A stretch of DNA of 64,000 nucleotides from Oscillospiraceae bacterium (GTDB lineage: Bacteria > Bacillota > Clostridia > Oscillospirales > Acutalibacteraceae), in NCBI GenBank assembly GCA_015065935.1, contig SVPI01000002.1, positions 62,001-126,000 on the forward strand. The letters are read 5' to 3'. Positions within the stretch are counted from its first letter, which is position 1. Every line of letters begins with the position of its first letter. The notes under the pieces are model-generated. The model made no database searches. It was not told the origin of the DNA and saw nothing but the letters and a program-made list of their open reading frames with translations. The translations under genes and the position numbers were made by a program. Positions 44,995 through 53,586 of this stretch are shown here, piece after piece.

Positions 44995-45679
44995 ATGTTC
45001 GGCAACCCCTGCCTCCTGTGCAATTTTTGAAGATAAAAGGCTTATTTCCTCATCTTTTGCAAATGTAAAACTCACCCACTCCGAAACCCTTATTCCAATG
45101 GTTGAAGCCACCCTTAAAAACGCAAAGCTTAGTATTGATGATATTGACAGCCTTGCCGTTTCCTGCGGACCGGGCTCATTTACCGGAATCAGAATTGGAA
45201 TAAGCGCAATAAAGGGCCTTGCCATAAAGGATAAAAAGCCCTGCTGTGCCGTTTCAACCCTTGCTTCAATGGCATATAGGCTCCGCTTTTTTGATGGCGT
45301 TGTTTGCGCCGTTATGGATGCCCGCTGCAACCAGGTTTATAACGCTCTTTTCCGATGTGAAAGCGGCGTTATCACCCGCCTTTGTGAAGACCGCGCTCTT
45401 ATGGTTGATGAACTGATTTCAGAGCTTAAAACACTTGAAAATGACAGCATTTTCCTCATTGGCGATGGTGCCGATATGTTTTATGGGAAGGCAAAACACC
45501 TGCCTAATGTTAAAAATGCAAGCGAAACACTTAAATACCAACACGCCGAGGGCGTTGCTCTTGCCGCGTTTGATATGATAAAAGAAAATAATACCGTTTC
45601 CCCTGAGGCGCTTTTGCCCTTTTATTTAAGGTTGCCCCAGGCCGAAAGGGAATTAAAACAAAAAAGGGGAGAAAACTAG
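44975..45679 (+). CDS. tsaB: tRNA threonylcarbamoyladenosine protein TsaB
   Basis: A 234-residue ASKHA-fold paralogue of TsaD. MKILAIECSATPASCAIF opens the protein and LAVSCGPGSFTGIRIGISA (about 56-74) is the TsaB signature. It dimerises with TsaD to form the catalytic complex. The C-terminal part (about 130-234) is more variable, as usual. The order tsaE-tsaB with overlapping ends is common in Bacillota; rpiB starts one base after its stop codon. Confidence 0.95.
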   Translation: MKILAIECSATPASCAIFEDKRLISSSFANVKLTHSETLIPMVEATLKNAKLSIDDIDSLAVSCGPGSFTGIRIGISAIKGLAIKDKKPCCAVSTLASMAYRLRFFDGVVCAVMDARCNQVYNALFRCESGVITRLCEDRALMVDELISELKTLENDSIFLIGDGADMFYGKAKHLPNVKNASETLKYQHAEGVALAAFDMIKENNTVSPEALLPFYLRLPQAERELKQKRGEN

Positions 45680-45680
45680 A

Positions 45681-46124
45681 ATGAAAATTGCAATCGGCTG
45701 TGACCACGGAGGCTTTGAACACAAGAATGCAATTATTGAGCATTTAACAGCCCGCGGTTTTGAAATCTGCGATTTTGGTATTAAGGAGCTTGCTTCGGTT
45801 GACTATCCCGACATTGCAAAGCCCGTTAGCCTTGCGGTTACAAAAAAGGAATGTGACCTCGGCATCCTCGTTTGCGGAACAGGCATTGGAATGAGCCTTG
45901 CCGCTAACAAGGTAAAGGGCATTCGCGCCGCAGTTTGTTCCGACCACTTTAGTGCTAAATACACCCGCCTTCATAACGACTCAAACATTTTGTGCCTTGG
46001 CGGCAGGGTTATAGGCATTGGAACAGCACTTGAGCTTGTTGACCTTTTTGTTGACACCGCTTTTGAGGGCGGAAGGCACCAAAAGCGAATAGATAAAATT
46101 ACCGAAATTGAAAATATTCAGTAA
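45681..46124 (+). CDS. rpiB: Ribose-5-phosphate isomerase B
   Basis: A 147-residue Rpi[36 protein letters not shown] (catalytic Cys and the anion loop) and [10 protein letters not shown] are diagnostic. It interconverts ribulose and ribose 5-phosphate, feeding the transketolase encoded at the left edge of the window and PRPP synthesis. An rpiB-upp pair is typical in Bacillota and upp follows here after 16 bp. Confidence 0.96.
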   Translation: MKIAIGCDHGGFEHKNAIIEHLTARGFEICDFGIKELASVDYPDIAKPVSLAVTKKECDLGILVCGTGIGMSLAANKVKGIRAAVCSDHFSAKYTRLHNDSNILCLGGRVIGIGTALELVDLFVDTAFEGGRHQKRIDKITEIENIQ

Positions 46125-46140
46125 AGAAAGGAATTTTAAA

Positions 46141-46773
46141 ATGAACGACAATGTAGTAGTAATGGACCATCCCCTTATTCAGCACAAGCTCACAATTTTA
46201 AGAGACAAGCGTACAGGCTCAAAGCAGTTCAGAGAGCTGGTTAGCGAAATCGCAATGCTTATGTGCTATGAATCTACCCGCGATTTACCCCTTATGGATG
46301 TTAAGGTTGAAACCCCGCTTATGACCACCAAGGCAAAGGCATTAAAGGGCAGAAAAATGGCATTTGTTCCCATTCTCAGAGCAGGTCTCGGTATGGTTGA
46401 CGGTGTTTTAAGCCTTATCCCCGCCGCAAAGGTCGGTCATATCGGTATGTACCGCGACCCCGAAACCCATCAGCCTGTTGATTATTACTGCAAGCTGCCC
46501 AGCGACCTGCCCGAGCGTGATGTTTTCGTGCTTGACCCAATGTTGGCCACAGGCGGTTCTGCCATTGATGCCGTTGCAAGCATTAAAAAGCACAACCCCA
46601 AGCGCATTAAATTCCTTTGCATCATTGCCGCACCCGAGGGTCTTAAGGCCTTTACCGAGGCTCATCCCGATGTTCCCGTTTTCTGCGCAGGCCTTGATGA
46701 AAAATTAAATGACCACGCTTACATTCTCCCCGGCCTGGGTGACGCAGGAGATAGAATTTTCGGCACAAAATAG
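46141..46773 (+). CDS. upp: Uracil phosphoribosyltransferase
   Basis: A 210-residue salvage enzyme joining uracil and PRPP to give [41 protein letters not shown] and the PRPP loop [12 protein letters not shown] are diagnostic. UMP is the substrate of the PyrH kinase also in this window. Start ATG 46141 has AAAGGA upstream; an earlier in-frame start lies inside rpiB. Confidence 0.97.
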   Translation: MNDNVVVMDHPLIQHKLTILRDKRTGSKQFRELVSEIAMLMCYESTRDLPLMDVKVETPLMTTKAKALKGRKMAFVPILRAGLGMVDGVLSLIPAAKVGHIGMYRDPETHQPVDYYCKLPSDLPERDVFVLDPMLATGGSAIDAVASIKKHNPKRIKFLCIIAAPEGLKAFTEAHPDVPVFCAGLDEKLNDHAYILPGLGDAGDRIFGTK

Positions 46774-46794
46774 TAACTTAAATTAAAAAAGAAT

Positions 46795-46837
46795 AAAACC
46801 TCCTTCTCTGCTTAAAAATAAGATTGAAGGAGGTTTT
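46795..46837 (+). promoter_or_regulatory. Hairpin sequestering the next gene's Shine-Dalgarno
   Basis: A perfect 12-bp inverted repeat, AAAACCTCCTTC and GAAGGAGGTTTT, with a 19-nt loop that itself contains CTTA/TAAG. The 3' arm is the ribosome binding site of the 62-residue gene starting at 46841. It may also work as the upp terminator, though the T run is only four long. Confidence 0.8.
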
Positions 46838-46840
46838 AAA

Positions 46841-47029
46841 ATGCAAAAACAAGGCTCTGCAATGTCCTTTGTAAAGGGTATGGGCGCAGGTATGGCGGCG
46901 GGTATGGTTGCCTATGCCGCGGCCAAAATGATGATGGGCACAAACAACCATAACCTTTCAAAGGGCTCCTCAAAAATTGTTCACGCCGTTGGCGACCTGG
47001 TGGATGGCGTTCAAACAATGTTTAAGTAG
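46841..47029 (+). CDS. Small Gly/Ala/Met-rich membrane-associated protein
   Basis: A 62-residue protein that I cannot assign. Residues about 10-33 (KGMGAGMAAGMVAYAAAKMM) form one Gly/Ala/Met-rich hydrophobic segment with GxxxG-type spacing; the rest is a polar, amphipathic tail (SSKIVHAVGDLVDGVQTMF). It resembles short proteins described only as hypothetical in clostridia. GAAGGAGG lies at ideal distance but inside a stable hairpin, and a terminator follows, so it is a single small unit between upp and the ABC exporter. Confidence 0.75.
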   Translation: MQKQGSAMSFVKGMGAGMAAGMVAYAAAKMMMGTNNHNLSKGSSKIVHAVGDLVDGVQTMFK

Positions 47030-47031
47030 GA

Positions 47032-47064
47032 TTTTTAAGCGGCTTTCAGAAAAGCCGCTTAAAA
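47032..47064. terminator. Terminator after the small protein gene
   Basis: TTTTAAGCGGCTTT / AAAGCCGCTTAAAA stem, 3-5 nt loop, ending in a short T run. Confidence 0.8.
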
Positions 47065-47143
47065 TTTACAATTTCGCAATACATATTTTGGTAAAACAGT
47101 ATATAATTAGAAAAAATACATTTATAGAAAAGGGTTACAAGCA

Positions 47144-49801
47144 ATGTTAACACTTAAAAACATCATTAAAACCTATAAAACGGGTGATGAAAAGGTTGAT
47201 GCATTAAAAGGGGTCAATATCTCTTTCAGAAAAAACGAGTTTGTCGCTATTCTGGGCCATTCAGGCTGTGGTAAAACCACCCTGCTCAACATTATCGGCG
47301 GCCTTGATAAGTACACTTCAGGCGATCTTATCATCGACTCAAAATCCACTAAAAATTTTAGTGACCACGATTGGGATACCTACCGAAACCATAGGGTTGG
47401 TTTTGTTTTCCAAAGCTATAACCTTATTGAACACCAAAGCGTTCTTGCCAATGTTGAACTTGCCTTAACCCTTTCGGGTGTGTCACGTAAGGAACGTAGA
47501 GAAAGGGCTAAAAATGCCCTTATAAAGGTTGGCCTTGGTGACCAGTTAAACAAAAAGCCCAACCAAATGTCGGGCGGTCAAATGCAGCGTGTTGCCATTG
47601 CCCGCGCCCTTGTTAATAACCCTGAAATTCTGCTTGCCGATGAGCCCACAGGCGCTCTGGATTCTGCAACCAGCGTTCAGATTATGGAGCTGATAAAGGA
47701 AATTGCCAAGGACCGCCTTGTTATTATGGTTACCCATAACCCCGAGCTTGCCGAAAGCTATGCCACAAGAACGGTGCATTTGCTTGACGGCAACATTGTT
47801 TCCGACTCCGACCCCTTTAATGAAGAGCAGGAAATTAAGAGTGATGAAAAGAAAAAGAAGAAGAGCAAAAAGGATAAAAAGGTTTCAATGTCCTTTTTTA
47901 CTGCTTTGTCACTTAGCTTTAACAACCTGCTAACCAAGAAGGCCCGAACCTTTTTGACCGCCTTCGCAGGCTCTATCGGCATTATCGGCATCGCCCTTAT
48001 TCTTGCCATTTCAAACGGAATTGACGCCTATATCAGCTCGGTTGAGGAGGACACCCTGTCCAGCTATCCCATTGAAATTCAGGAATCCACAATGAGTATG
48101 GGAGATATGCTCTCTAATATGTCCAGTGAAAACACAGGCAAAACGCCCCACGATATGGATAAAATTTATTCCAACAACATAATGGGCGAGCTGTTAAATG
48201 TTATGACAAGTTCTCTCAGTCAAAACAATCTTACCGCCTTTAAGGAGTTTTTAGATGGCGGAAAATCGGGCATTGAGGAGCTTACCAGCGGTGTTCAGTA
48301 TAAATATTCAACAACCCTTAATGTTTATAAAGCCGACACCTCAAATTCCGTAACCCAGGTTAATCCCAACAAAATTATGGAAACCCTGGGCTTTATGCCC
48401 ACCTCAAACCCTGCGATGTCAATGGGAATGCCCTCCTCTCAAATGAGCTCCACCGATGTTTGGCAGGAGTTACTTGATAACGAGGAGCTGCTCAAAAAGC
48501 AATATGACATTATAAAGGGCAGAATGCCCGAAAAATATAACGAGGTTGTTATCATTGCCGATAAGAATAACGAAATCAATGATTTTACAATCTATTCATT
48601 AGGTTTAAAGGATGCCTCGGTTCTCCCCCAGCTTATGGAGGATATTAAAAACGGCAAAGAGGTAGATACCGAGCAGACCAGCTACACCTATGATGAGCTT
48701 TTAGGCCTTGAATTTAAGCTCCTTTTAAACACCGATTATTATGAAAAGCAGGGCGATATCTGGGTTGATAAATCCAAAGATAACGACTATTTAAGGCAGA
48801 AGCTTAAAGACAGCGAAACCATTAAGGTTGTAGGTATCCTGCGCCCCAGCGACGAGGCTGTTTCCTCGACAATGAGGGAAGGCATCGGCTACACTGCCTC
48901 TCTTATGGAGCACCTTGTAAACGAGGTTAACAAAAGCGAAATTGTAAAGGCTCAAAAGGATAACGAGGAAATTGATATTTTCACAGGCAACCGCTTCCCC
49001 ACCGAGGAGGACAAAAAGCTTAACGAACAGCCTATTACAATGGACACAATAAACGCCTACCTTGAAACCCTGCCCGAAAAGGAAAAGGCCGAGTATAAGG
49101 GCGCCATCCAGCAAATGCAGATGATGGGAATGCCTGAGGAGCAAATTATTGAAATGTTCAAAAAGGCAAAGGAGCAAAACTCTACCGATGCCACCTATTC
49201 GGGCAACCTTGCAGCCCTCGGTGTTGCTGATTTAAGTAAGCCCTCCTCCATTCTTATCTACGCCAAGGATTTTGCCTCAAAGGAGGAAATAAACGAACTC
49301 ATTGCCGACTATAACGAAAGCGTTGTGGAGGAGGATGAAATTGAGTACACCGATTATATCGGCCTGCTTATGTCCTCGGTTACCACAATTATCAACGCCA
49401 TAAGCTATGTGCTTATCGCCTTCGTTTCCATTTCTCTGGTTGTTTCCTCAATTATGATTGGAATTATAACCTACATTTCGGTTTTGGAACGAACAAAAGA
49501 AATCGGCATCCTGCGTGCAATCGGCGCATCAAAGAAGGATATTTCCCGCGTATTCAACGCCGAAACCTTTATTATCGGCCTTACTGCGGGCGCCCTCGGC
49601 ATTGGGCTCACATTGCTTATGAGTATTCCCATCAATGCAATAATTTATCACTTCACCACCATTGCAAATGTTGCCGCACTGCCACCTGTTGCAGGCATAG
49701 CCCTTGTTATTATCAGTATGGTTTTAACCATGATTTCGGGCTTTATCCCCGCAAAAATTGCGGCTAAAAAAGACCCTGTTGTGGCATTACGCAGCGAATA
49801 G
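47144..49801 (+). CDS. MacB-like ABC transporter, ATPase fused to FtsX-type permease
   Basis: An 885-residue single-chain exporter. ABC domain (about 1-225): Walker A GHSGCGKTT, Q-loop FVFQSYNLI, signature MSGGQMQRVAIARAL, Walker B LLADEPTGALD. A Lys-rich linker (about 230-255) leads to the first membrane segment (about 265-287), a large extracytoplasmic domain (about 290-745), and three membrane segments with the FtsX-domain ERTKEIGILRAIGASKKDI. MacB-type proteins work as mechanotransmitters rather than classic importers; cargo could be a peptide or an envelope stress signal. No sensor or adaptor gene is adjacent. Confidence 0.93.
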   Translation: MLTLKNIIKTYKTGDEKVDALKGVNISFRKNEFVAILGHSGCGKTTLLNIIGGLDKYTSGDLIIDSKSTKNFSDHDWDTYRNHRVGFVFQSYNLIEHQSVLANVELALTLSGVSRKERRERAKNALIKVGLGDQLNKKPNQMSGGQMQRVAIARALVNNPEILLADEPTGALDSATSVQIMELIKEIAKDRLVIMVTHNPELAESYATRTVHLLDGNIVSDSDPFNEEQEIKSDEKKKKKSKKDKKVSMSFFTALSLSFNNLLTKKARTFLTAFAGSIGIIGIALILAISNGIDAYISSVEEDTLSSYPIEIQESTMSMGDMLSNMSSENTGKTPHDMDKIYSNNIMGELLNVMTSSLSQNNLTAFKEFLDGGKSGIEELTSGVQYKYSTTLNVYKADTSNSVTQVNPNKIMETLGFMPTSNPAMSMGMPSSQMSSTDVWQELLDNEELLKKQYDIIKGRMPEKYNEVVIIADKNNEINDFTIYSLGLKDASVLPQLMEDIKNGKEVDTEQTSYTYDELLGLEFKLLLNTDYYEKQGDIWVDKSKDNDYLRQKLKDSETIKVVGILRPSDEAVSSTMREGIGYTASLMEHLVNEVNKSEIVKAQKDNEEIDIFTGNRFPTEEDKKLNEQPITMDTINAYLETLPEKEKAEYKGAIQQMQMMGMPEEQIIEMFKKAKEQNSTDATYSGNLAALGVADLSKPSSILIYAKDFASKEEINELIADYNESVVEEDEIEYTDYIGLLMSSVTTIINAISYVLIAFVSISLVVSSIMIGIITYISVLERTKEIGILRAIGASKKDISRVFNAETFIIGLTAGALGIGLTLLMSIPINAIIYHFTTIANVAALPPVAGIALVIISMVLTMISGFIPAKIAAKKDPVVALRSE

Positions 49802-49830
49802 TTGACTAATTTGGTAAATTTTGGTATTAT
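49802..49830 (+). promoter_or_regulatory. Promoter of the AbrB-like gene
   Basis: TTGACT (49802-49807), 17-bp spacer, TATTAT (49825-49830). The predicted start falls inside the 5' arm of the following terminator. Confidence 0.7.
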
Positions 49831-49862
49831 AAATGCGGCAAGGAAACTTGCCGCATTTTTTG
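49831..49862 (+). terminator. Terminator of the ABC exporter gene
   Basis: AAATGCGGCAAG / CTTGCCGCATTT perfect 12-bp stem with a GAAA loop and a T run. Confidence 0.88.
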
Positions 49863-49877
49863 TTTGAGGTGATTTAA

Positions 49878-50147
49878 TTGAAGGAAACAGGCATCATTCG
49901 CCCCGTTGATAAGCTTGGCAGAATAGTTATCCCAAAGGAACTGAGAAAACTTATGAATGTGGAAAACGAAAAGGACAGCTTTGAAATTTTTGTGGAGGGC
50001 GACTCCCTTGTCCTTAAAAAATACAAGGCAGGCTGTATTTTCTGTGACAGCACCGAAAACTGCTTTAACTTCGAAGGTCACACCGTTTGCAAAAACTGCG
50101 CTAAAAACATTGTAACCGCCGCCCTTGTTTCAAATGATGATAATTAA
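49878..50147 (+). CDS. AbrB/SpoVT-like regulator with a zinc-ribbon tail
   Basis: An 89-residue DNA-binding protein. The SpoVT-AbrB swapped-hairpin domain spans residues 1-48 (GIIRPVDKLGRIVIPKELR is diagnostic), and the C-terminal part holds CIFC (about 53-56) and CKNC (about 76-79), a likely zinc ribbon. Such proteins repress transition-phase genes. The TTG start has GAGGTGAT upstream. Monocistronic, closed by a strong terminator. Confidence 0.93.
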   Translation: MKETGIIRPVDKLGRIVIPKELRKLMNVENEKDSFEIFVEGDSLVLKKYKAGCIFCDSTENCFNFEGHTVCKNCAKNIVTAALVSNDDN

Positions 50148-50177
50148 AAAAGACCGATGCGATGCATCGGTCTTTTT
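50146..50177. terminator. Bidirectional terminator between abrB-like and hypothetical gene
   Basis: AAAAAGACCGATGC / GCATCGGTCTTTTT stem with 3-nt loop; A run and T run on either side. Confidence 0.92.
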
Positions 50178-50181
50178 TCTT

Positions 50182-50931
50182 TTAACCAATAAGTGCTTCC
50201 CTTAAAGCCTTGTTCTTTTTAAGCTCGGGCAGGAAGTTGCGAACCAGGGGCACAAGATAGGAATCCTTGCCCTGAATTTCGCTGATTTTAGCGAGCAGGC
50301 CTTCATTTTGCTCGCAGGCAACGGAGACAACAGCGATAATAAGGGTTCCTGTTTCCTTATCGCCATCAATATAGCAACCGTTAAACAGGTCGATAAGCTT
50401 TTTAATCTGCTTATCGGTGCCGCCGCCCAGCACCGCTGAAATCTTCGGCGTTAGGGTCTCGCGGAAGAATTCAAGATAAAGGTACATTCCGTTTTTGGCA
50501 ACGCTTTCCTTATAGGTTTCCTTAAATTCGGGGTAAACCGCCAAAAGCTTTGCGGTAAAGCCCTCAACATTCATTTGCGCGTTTTTCTTGGCTGTGGGCA
50601 GGTCAATTTCATTTGCATTGCCGCTTACCCTGGACCTTTTAATACCCAGCTCCTTTTTAAGAGAATCGGCAAAATCAAGTCCAACGCTTGCCGCATCACG
50701 CTTTGTCTGGGAATCATCAAAAAGATAGACCGAAAGCTCTCTGTCCTCGCCAATATTTCCATCGGTTATATCGGCAGTAAGCAGGCGGTAAACCTGCCTT
50801 GCCTCATCATAAACAACTTTTATCTGCTTATCGTTATTTGCAAAAACGCCTTCCTCGGTTTGTTTAAAGGCCTTTTCATCCAAAATGCTCTGCATTTCGG
50901 CAACGACAAACTCTAAATAACGGTTATCCAA
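50182..50931 (-). CDS. Conserved hypothetical protein
   Basis: About 249 residues; not recognised. No signal peptide or membrane segment. The N-terminal half (to about 110) is a mixed alpha/beta region, DRELSVYLFDDSQTKRDAAS being one readable block; the C-terminal half is mainly helical (NVEGFTAKLLAVYPEFKETY, LFNGCYIDGDKETGTLIIAV). The preferred start is a TTG with AGGAG eight bases upstream; the GTG three codons earlier overlaps that site. It stands alone between convergent abrB-like and divergent asnA genes and reads as a genuine gene by codon use and terminator. Confidence 0.75.
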   Translation of the reverse strand: MDNRYLEFVVAEMQSILDEKAFKQTEEGVFANNDKQIKVVYDEARQVYRLLTADITDGNIGEDRELSVYLFDDSQTKRDAASVGLDFADSLKKELGIKRSRVSGNANEIDLPTAKKNAQMNVEGFTAKLLAVYPEFKETYKESVAKNGMYLYLEFFRETLTPKISAVLGGGTDKQIKKLIDLFNGCYIDGDKETGTLIIAVVSVACEQNEGLLAKISEIQGKDSYLVPLVRNFLPELKKNKALREALIG

Positions 50932-51017
50932 CCAAATCACTCCTAAATGATATTAAAACCATTTTATCATATTATTTCCAATTTGTCACTATAATTTTTA
51001 ATTTATAAATACTTTAA

Positions 51018-51046
51018 TTGACTTAAAAGATTTGTTATGTTAAAAT
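51018..51046 (+). promoter_or_regulatory. Promoter of asnA-azlC-azlD
   Basis: TTGACT (51018-51023), 17-bp spacer, TAAAAT (51041-51046), 26 bp before the ATG. Confidence 0.8.
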
Positions 51047-51071
51047 GTGTTTTTAGTAAGAGGTGTTTTAA

Positions 51072-52079
51072 ATGAACAAAATCTTTATTCCCGAGGGTTA
51101 TAAGCCCTCCCTTTCAAGCTATGACACACAGTTAGCTATCGAATTTATTAAACACGGCTTTCAGAAGGCTCTATCACGTGCGCTCTCATTAAAGCGCGTT
51201 TCGGCGCCTCTTTTCGTTGTGGGCTCATCAGGCCTCAACGATAATTTAAGCGGCAGCGAGCGCCCCGTTTCCTTTGATGTCCCCGCCGTTAAAACCGATG
51301 CCGAGGTTGTTCATTCCTTGGCAAAATGGAAGCGCCTCGCCCTTAAAAAATACGGTTTTTCCCTACACGAGGGCCTTGTTACCGATATGAACGCCATCCG
51401 CCGCGATGAGGAGCTTGATAACATTCATTCGGTTTATGTTGACCAGTGGGACTGGGAAAAGGTTATTGAAGCTGATGATAGAAATTTGGAATATTTAAAG
51501 GATACTGTCAGAAAAATCGTTGGCGCTATCTGCGATGTAAATGTCGCCTTAAAGGCGCAGTTCCCTGCCCTCAACTGCAACATCTGCCGCGAGGTTACCT
51601 TTATAACCGCTCAGGAGCTGGAGGATTTATATCCGAAGCTCTCCCCATCTGATAGAGAAACCGCTCTTGTTAAGGAGAAAAAGACGGTTTTTGTTATGCA
51701 AATCGGCGCCCCCTTAAAATCGGGTGAAACACACAGCAAGCGCGCTCCCGACTATGATGATTGGACCTTAAACGGCGACCTGCTTTTATATAACGAGGTG
51801 CTTGACAGCGCGCTGGAAATTTCCTCAATGGGAATCCGCGTTGATAAAAAGGCGCTTGACAGCCAACTTAAGGCCGCTAATTGCGACTATCGCCGCGAGC
51901 TGCCCTTCCACCAAATGCTGCTAAACGATGAACTGCCCCTAACCATTGGCGGCGGCATCGGTCAATCCCGCCTTTGTATGCTCCTTATGGGCAGGGCCCA
52001 TATTGGTGAGGTGCAGTCGGGCATTTGGGACAGTGATACGGTTAGAGTCTGCGAAGAAAAGGGTGTTCCCCTACTTTAA
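51072..52079 (+). CDS. asnA: Aspartate-ammonia ligase
   Basis: A 335-residue ammonia-dependent asparagine synthetase related to class II aminoacyl-tRNA synthetases. Readable blocks: PLFVVGSSGLNDNLSGSERP, HEGLVTDMNAIRRDE, SVYVDQWDWEKVI and, near the C-terminus, GGGIGQSRLCMLLMGRAHIGE (motif 3-like ATP site). It makes asparagine from aspartate, ammonia and ATP. The stop overlaps the azlC start by one base, which suggests a link between this unit and amino acid export. Confidence 0.95.
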   Translation: MNKIFIPEGYKPSLSSYDTQLAIEFIKHGFQKALSRALSLKRVSAPLFVVGSSGLNDNLSGSERPVSFDVPAVKTDAEVVHSLAKWKRLALKKYGFSLHEGLVTDMNAIRRDEELDNIHSVYVDQWDWEKVIEADDRNLEYLKDTVRKIVGAICDVNVALKAQFPALNCNICREVTFITAQELEDLYPKLSPSDRETALVKEKKTVFVMQIGAPLKSGETHSKRAPDYDDWTLNGDLLLYNEVLDSALEISSMGIRVDKKALDSQLKAANCDYRRELPFHQMLLNDELPLTIGGGIGQSRLCMLLMGRAHIGEVQSGIWDSDTVRVCEEKGVPLL

Positions 52080-52795
52080 TGAAGCTGTTTAAAAAAGGTA
52101 TTATTGATGGCTTGCCCATTGGCATCGGTTATCTATCGGTTTCCTTTGCCTTTGGTATCTTTGCCGTTGCCGCAGGGCTTTCTTCATTTGAGACTCTGTT
52201 CATATCAATGACTAATTTAACCTCAGCGGGTCAGCTTGCCGCAGTGCCCATTATCGCCTCCGGCGGGCTTATGAGTGAGCTGATTTCGGCGCAGGCTATA
52301 ATAAACCTGCGTTATGCTTTAATGTCTATTTCCCTTTCTCAAAAGTTTGATGGCAGCATAAAGCTTTTTGACCGCTTTTTCCTCGCCTTTTTCAACACCG
52401 ATGAGGTTTTTGCCGTTGCCGCCTCAAAGGAGGGGCAGGTCAGCAAGTCCTATATGTACGGGCTTATTATAACCCCCTACCTCGGCTGGTCGCTAGGCAC
52501 AATTATCGGCGCCACCCTTGGCAACATTCTGCCCGAAATCGTAACCTCGGCACTGGGCATTGCAATTTACGGAATGTTTATTGCCATTGTAACACCGATG
52601 GCAAGAAAAAGCCGACCTGTGCTTATTTGCGTTATTTTTTCGGCACTGCTTTCCTGCGCCTTTAAATTTTTGCCAATTTTAAACACAGTGCCCGGCGGCT
52701 TTGTAATTATTATCTGCGCCGTTATTGCGGCGGCCGCCTGCGCCGTTTTATTCCCCCTTGATGAAAAGGAAAAGGAGGGAACGGCAAATGAATAA
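52079..52795 (+). CDS. azlC: AzlC-family branched-chain amino acid exporter, large subunit
   Basis: A 238-residue protein with about seven or eight hydrophobic segments. GLPIGIGYLSVSFAFGIFA near the start and LINLRYALMSISLS-like sequence (AIINLRYALMSISLSQKF, about 80-97) are AzlC blocks. With AzlD it exports branched-chain or related amino acids; the pairing with asnA suggests that amino acid surplus control is involved, but the substrate is unknown. It overlaps azlD by 8 bp. Confidence 0.92.
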   Translation: MKLFKKGIIDGLPIGIGYLSVSFAFGIFAVAAGLSSFETLFISMTNLTSAGQLAAVPIIASGGLMSELISAQAIINLRYALMSISLSQKFDGSIKLFDRFFLAFFNTDEVFAVAASKEGQVSKSYMYGLIITPYLGWSLGTIIGATLGNILPEIVTSALGIAIYGMFIAIVTPMARKSRPVLICVIFSALLSCAFKFLPILNTVPGGFVIIICAVIAAAACAVLFPLDEKEKEGTANE

Positions 52796-53126
52796 TTATC
52801 CCTTTGTTGTTTACCTTCTGGCAATGGCAGGGGTAACCTACCTAATTCGAATGCTACCGCTGGTGCTTATTAAGAAAAAGATTGAAAATAAATTTATTTT
52901 ATCTTTTCTTCATTACATTCCCTATGCCGTTTTAACGGTTATGACAATCCCCGCGGTTTTTTCCTCAACCGCGCATATAATTTCGGCGATCTTCGGCTTT
53001 ATTGCCGCACTTATCGCCGCCTGGCGCGACAAAAGCCTGCCCGTTGTCGCCGCCGTTGCCTGCGCCGCAGTGCTAATTTACGAGCTTGTAGGACAGTATC
53101 TGTTACCACAAATTTTAGTTTTCTAA
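52788..53126 (+). CDS. azlD: AzlD-family branched-chain amino acid exporter, small subunit
   Basis: A 112-residue protein with four hydrophobic segments; AGVTYLIRMLPLVLIKKKI and the LHYIPYAVLTVMTIPAVF block match AzlD. Start ATG 52788, with GGAGGGA ten bases upstream, inside the azlC 3' end. The longer in-frame reading from 52725 would duplicate azlC coding sequence. Confidence 0.92.
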   Translation: MNNYPFVVYLLAMAGVTYLIRMLPLVLIKKKIENKFILSFLHYIPYAVLTVMTIPAVFSSTAHIISAIFGFIAALIAAWRDKSLPVVAAVACAAVLIYELVGQYLLPQILVF

Positions 53127-53130
53127 AAGA

Positions 53131-53158
53131 AAAAAGCGTTCCTTTCGGAGCGCTTTTA
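53131..53158. terminator. Shared terminator of azlD and rnpB
   Basis: AAAAAGCGTTCC / GGAGCGCTTTT stem (one G-U pair) with a TTTC loop; works on both strands. Confidence 0.82.
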
Positions 53159-53167
53159 ATTTTTAAT

Positions 53168-53502
53168 AAGCGAGTTGACCTGTAAGCCGAGTTCTGTCGT
53201 GAACGACCATCTATCTTGGCGCACCATTGCTGATGCGCTCCAGCCGCTTTTCCCGACACATCGGGCAAATGTGTTGTCGGAGTCAGCGTTGCTTCGGATA
53301 GGGTTTACAGGCTCTTTTAGTCTCCTAAAAGAGCGGTGAGCTCTTACCTCGCCTTTCCACCCTTACCTGAAAAATCAGGCGGTATATCTCTGTTGCACTT
53401 TCCCTAAGGTCACCCTCGGCGGCCGTTAGCCGCTATCCTGCCCTGTGAAGCTCGGACTTTCCTCAGATGTTGCCATCCGCGGCCGTTCAGTCAACTCGCA
53501 AG
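53168..53502 (-). ncRNA. rnpB: RNase P RNA, bacterial type A
   Basis: About 335 nt on the minus strand. The 5' end GCGAGTTGAC (at 53490-53499) pairs with GTCAACTCGC at the 3' end (53170-53179) as P1. GAGGAAAGTCCGAGC (53450-53464) is the invariant P4/CR-I block, ACAGGGCAGGATAGCGGC and GGGTGACCTTAGGGAAAGTG follow, and AGAACTCGGCTTACAGG lies near the 3' end. It is the catalytic RNA that trims pre-tRNA 5' leaders. It has its own promoter immediately upstream. Confidence 0.97.
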
Positions 53503-53505
53503 GAT

Positions 53506-53534
53506 ATTTTAACATAGAATTGCCTTTGTGTCAA
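53506..53534 (-). promoter_or_regulatory. Promoter of rnpB
   Basis: Perfect TTGACA (53529-53534), 17-bp spacer, TAAAAT (53506-53511), read leftwards; the -10 box ends 4-7 bp before the mature RNA. Confidence 0.88.
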
Positions 53535-53586
53535 AAGTAATTTCGCTGAATAAAATGTTAATGAATTACTTTTTTGGAGGCATTTT

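Noticed and set aside
53011..53268. Open reading frame inside the RNase P RNA gene and azlD
   Set aside because: It overlaps rnpB and azlD on the wrong strand and lacks any ribosome site or family resemblance.
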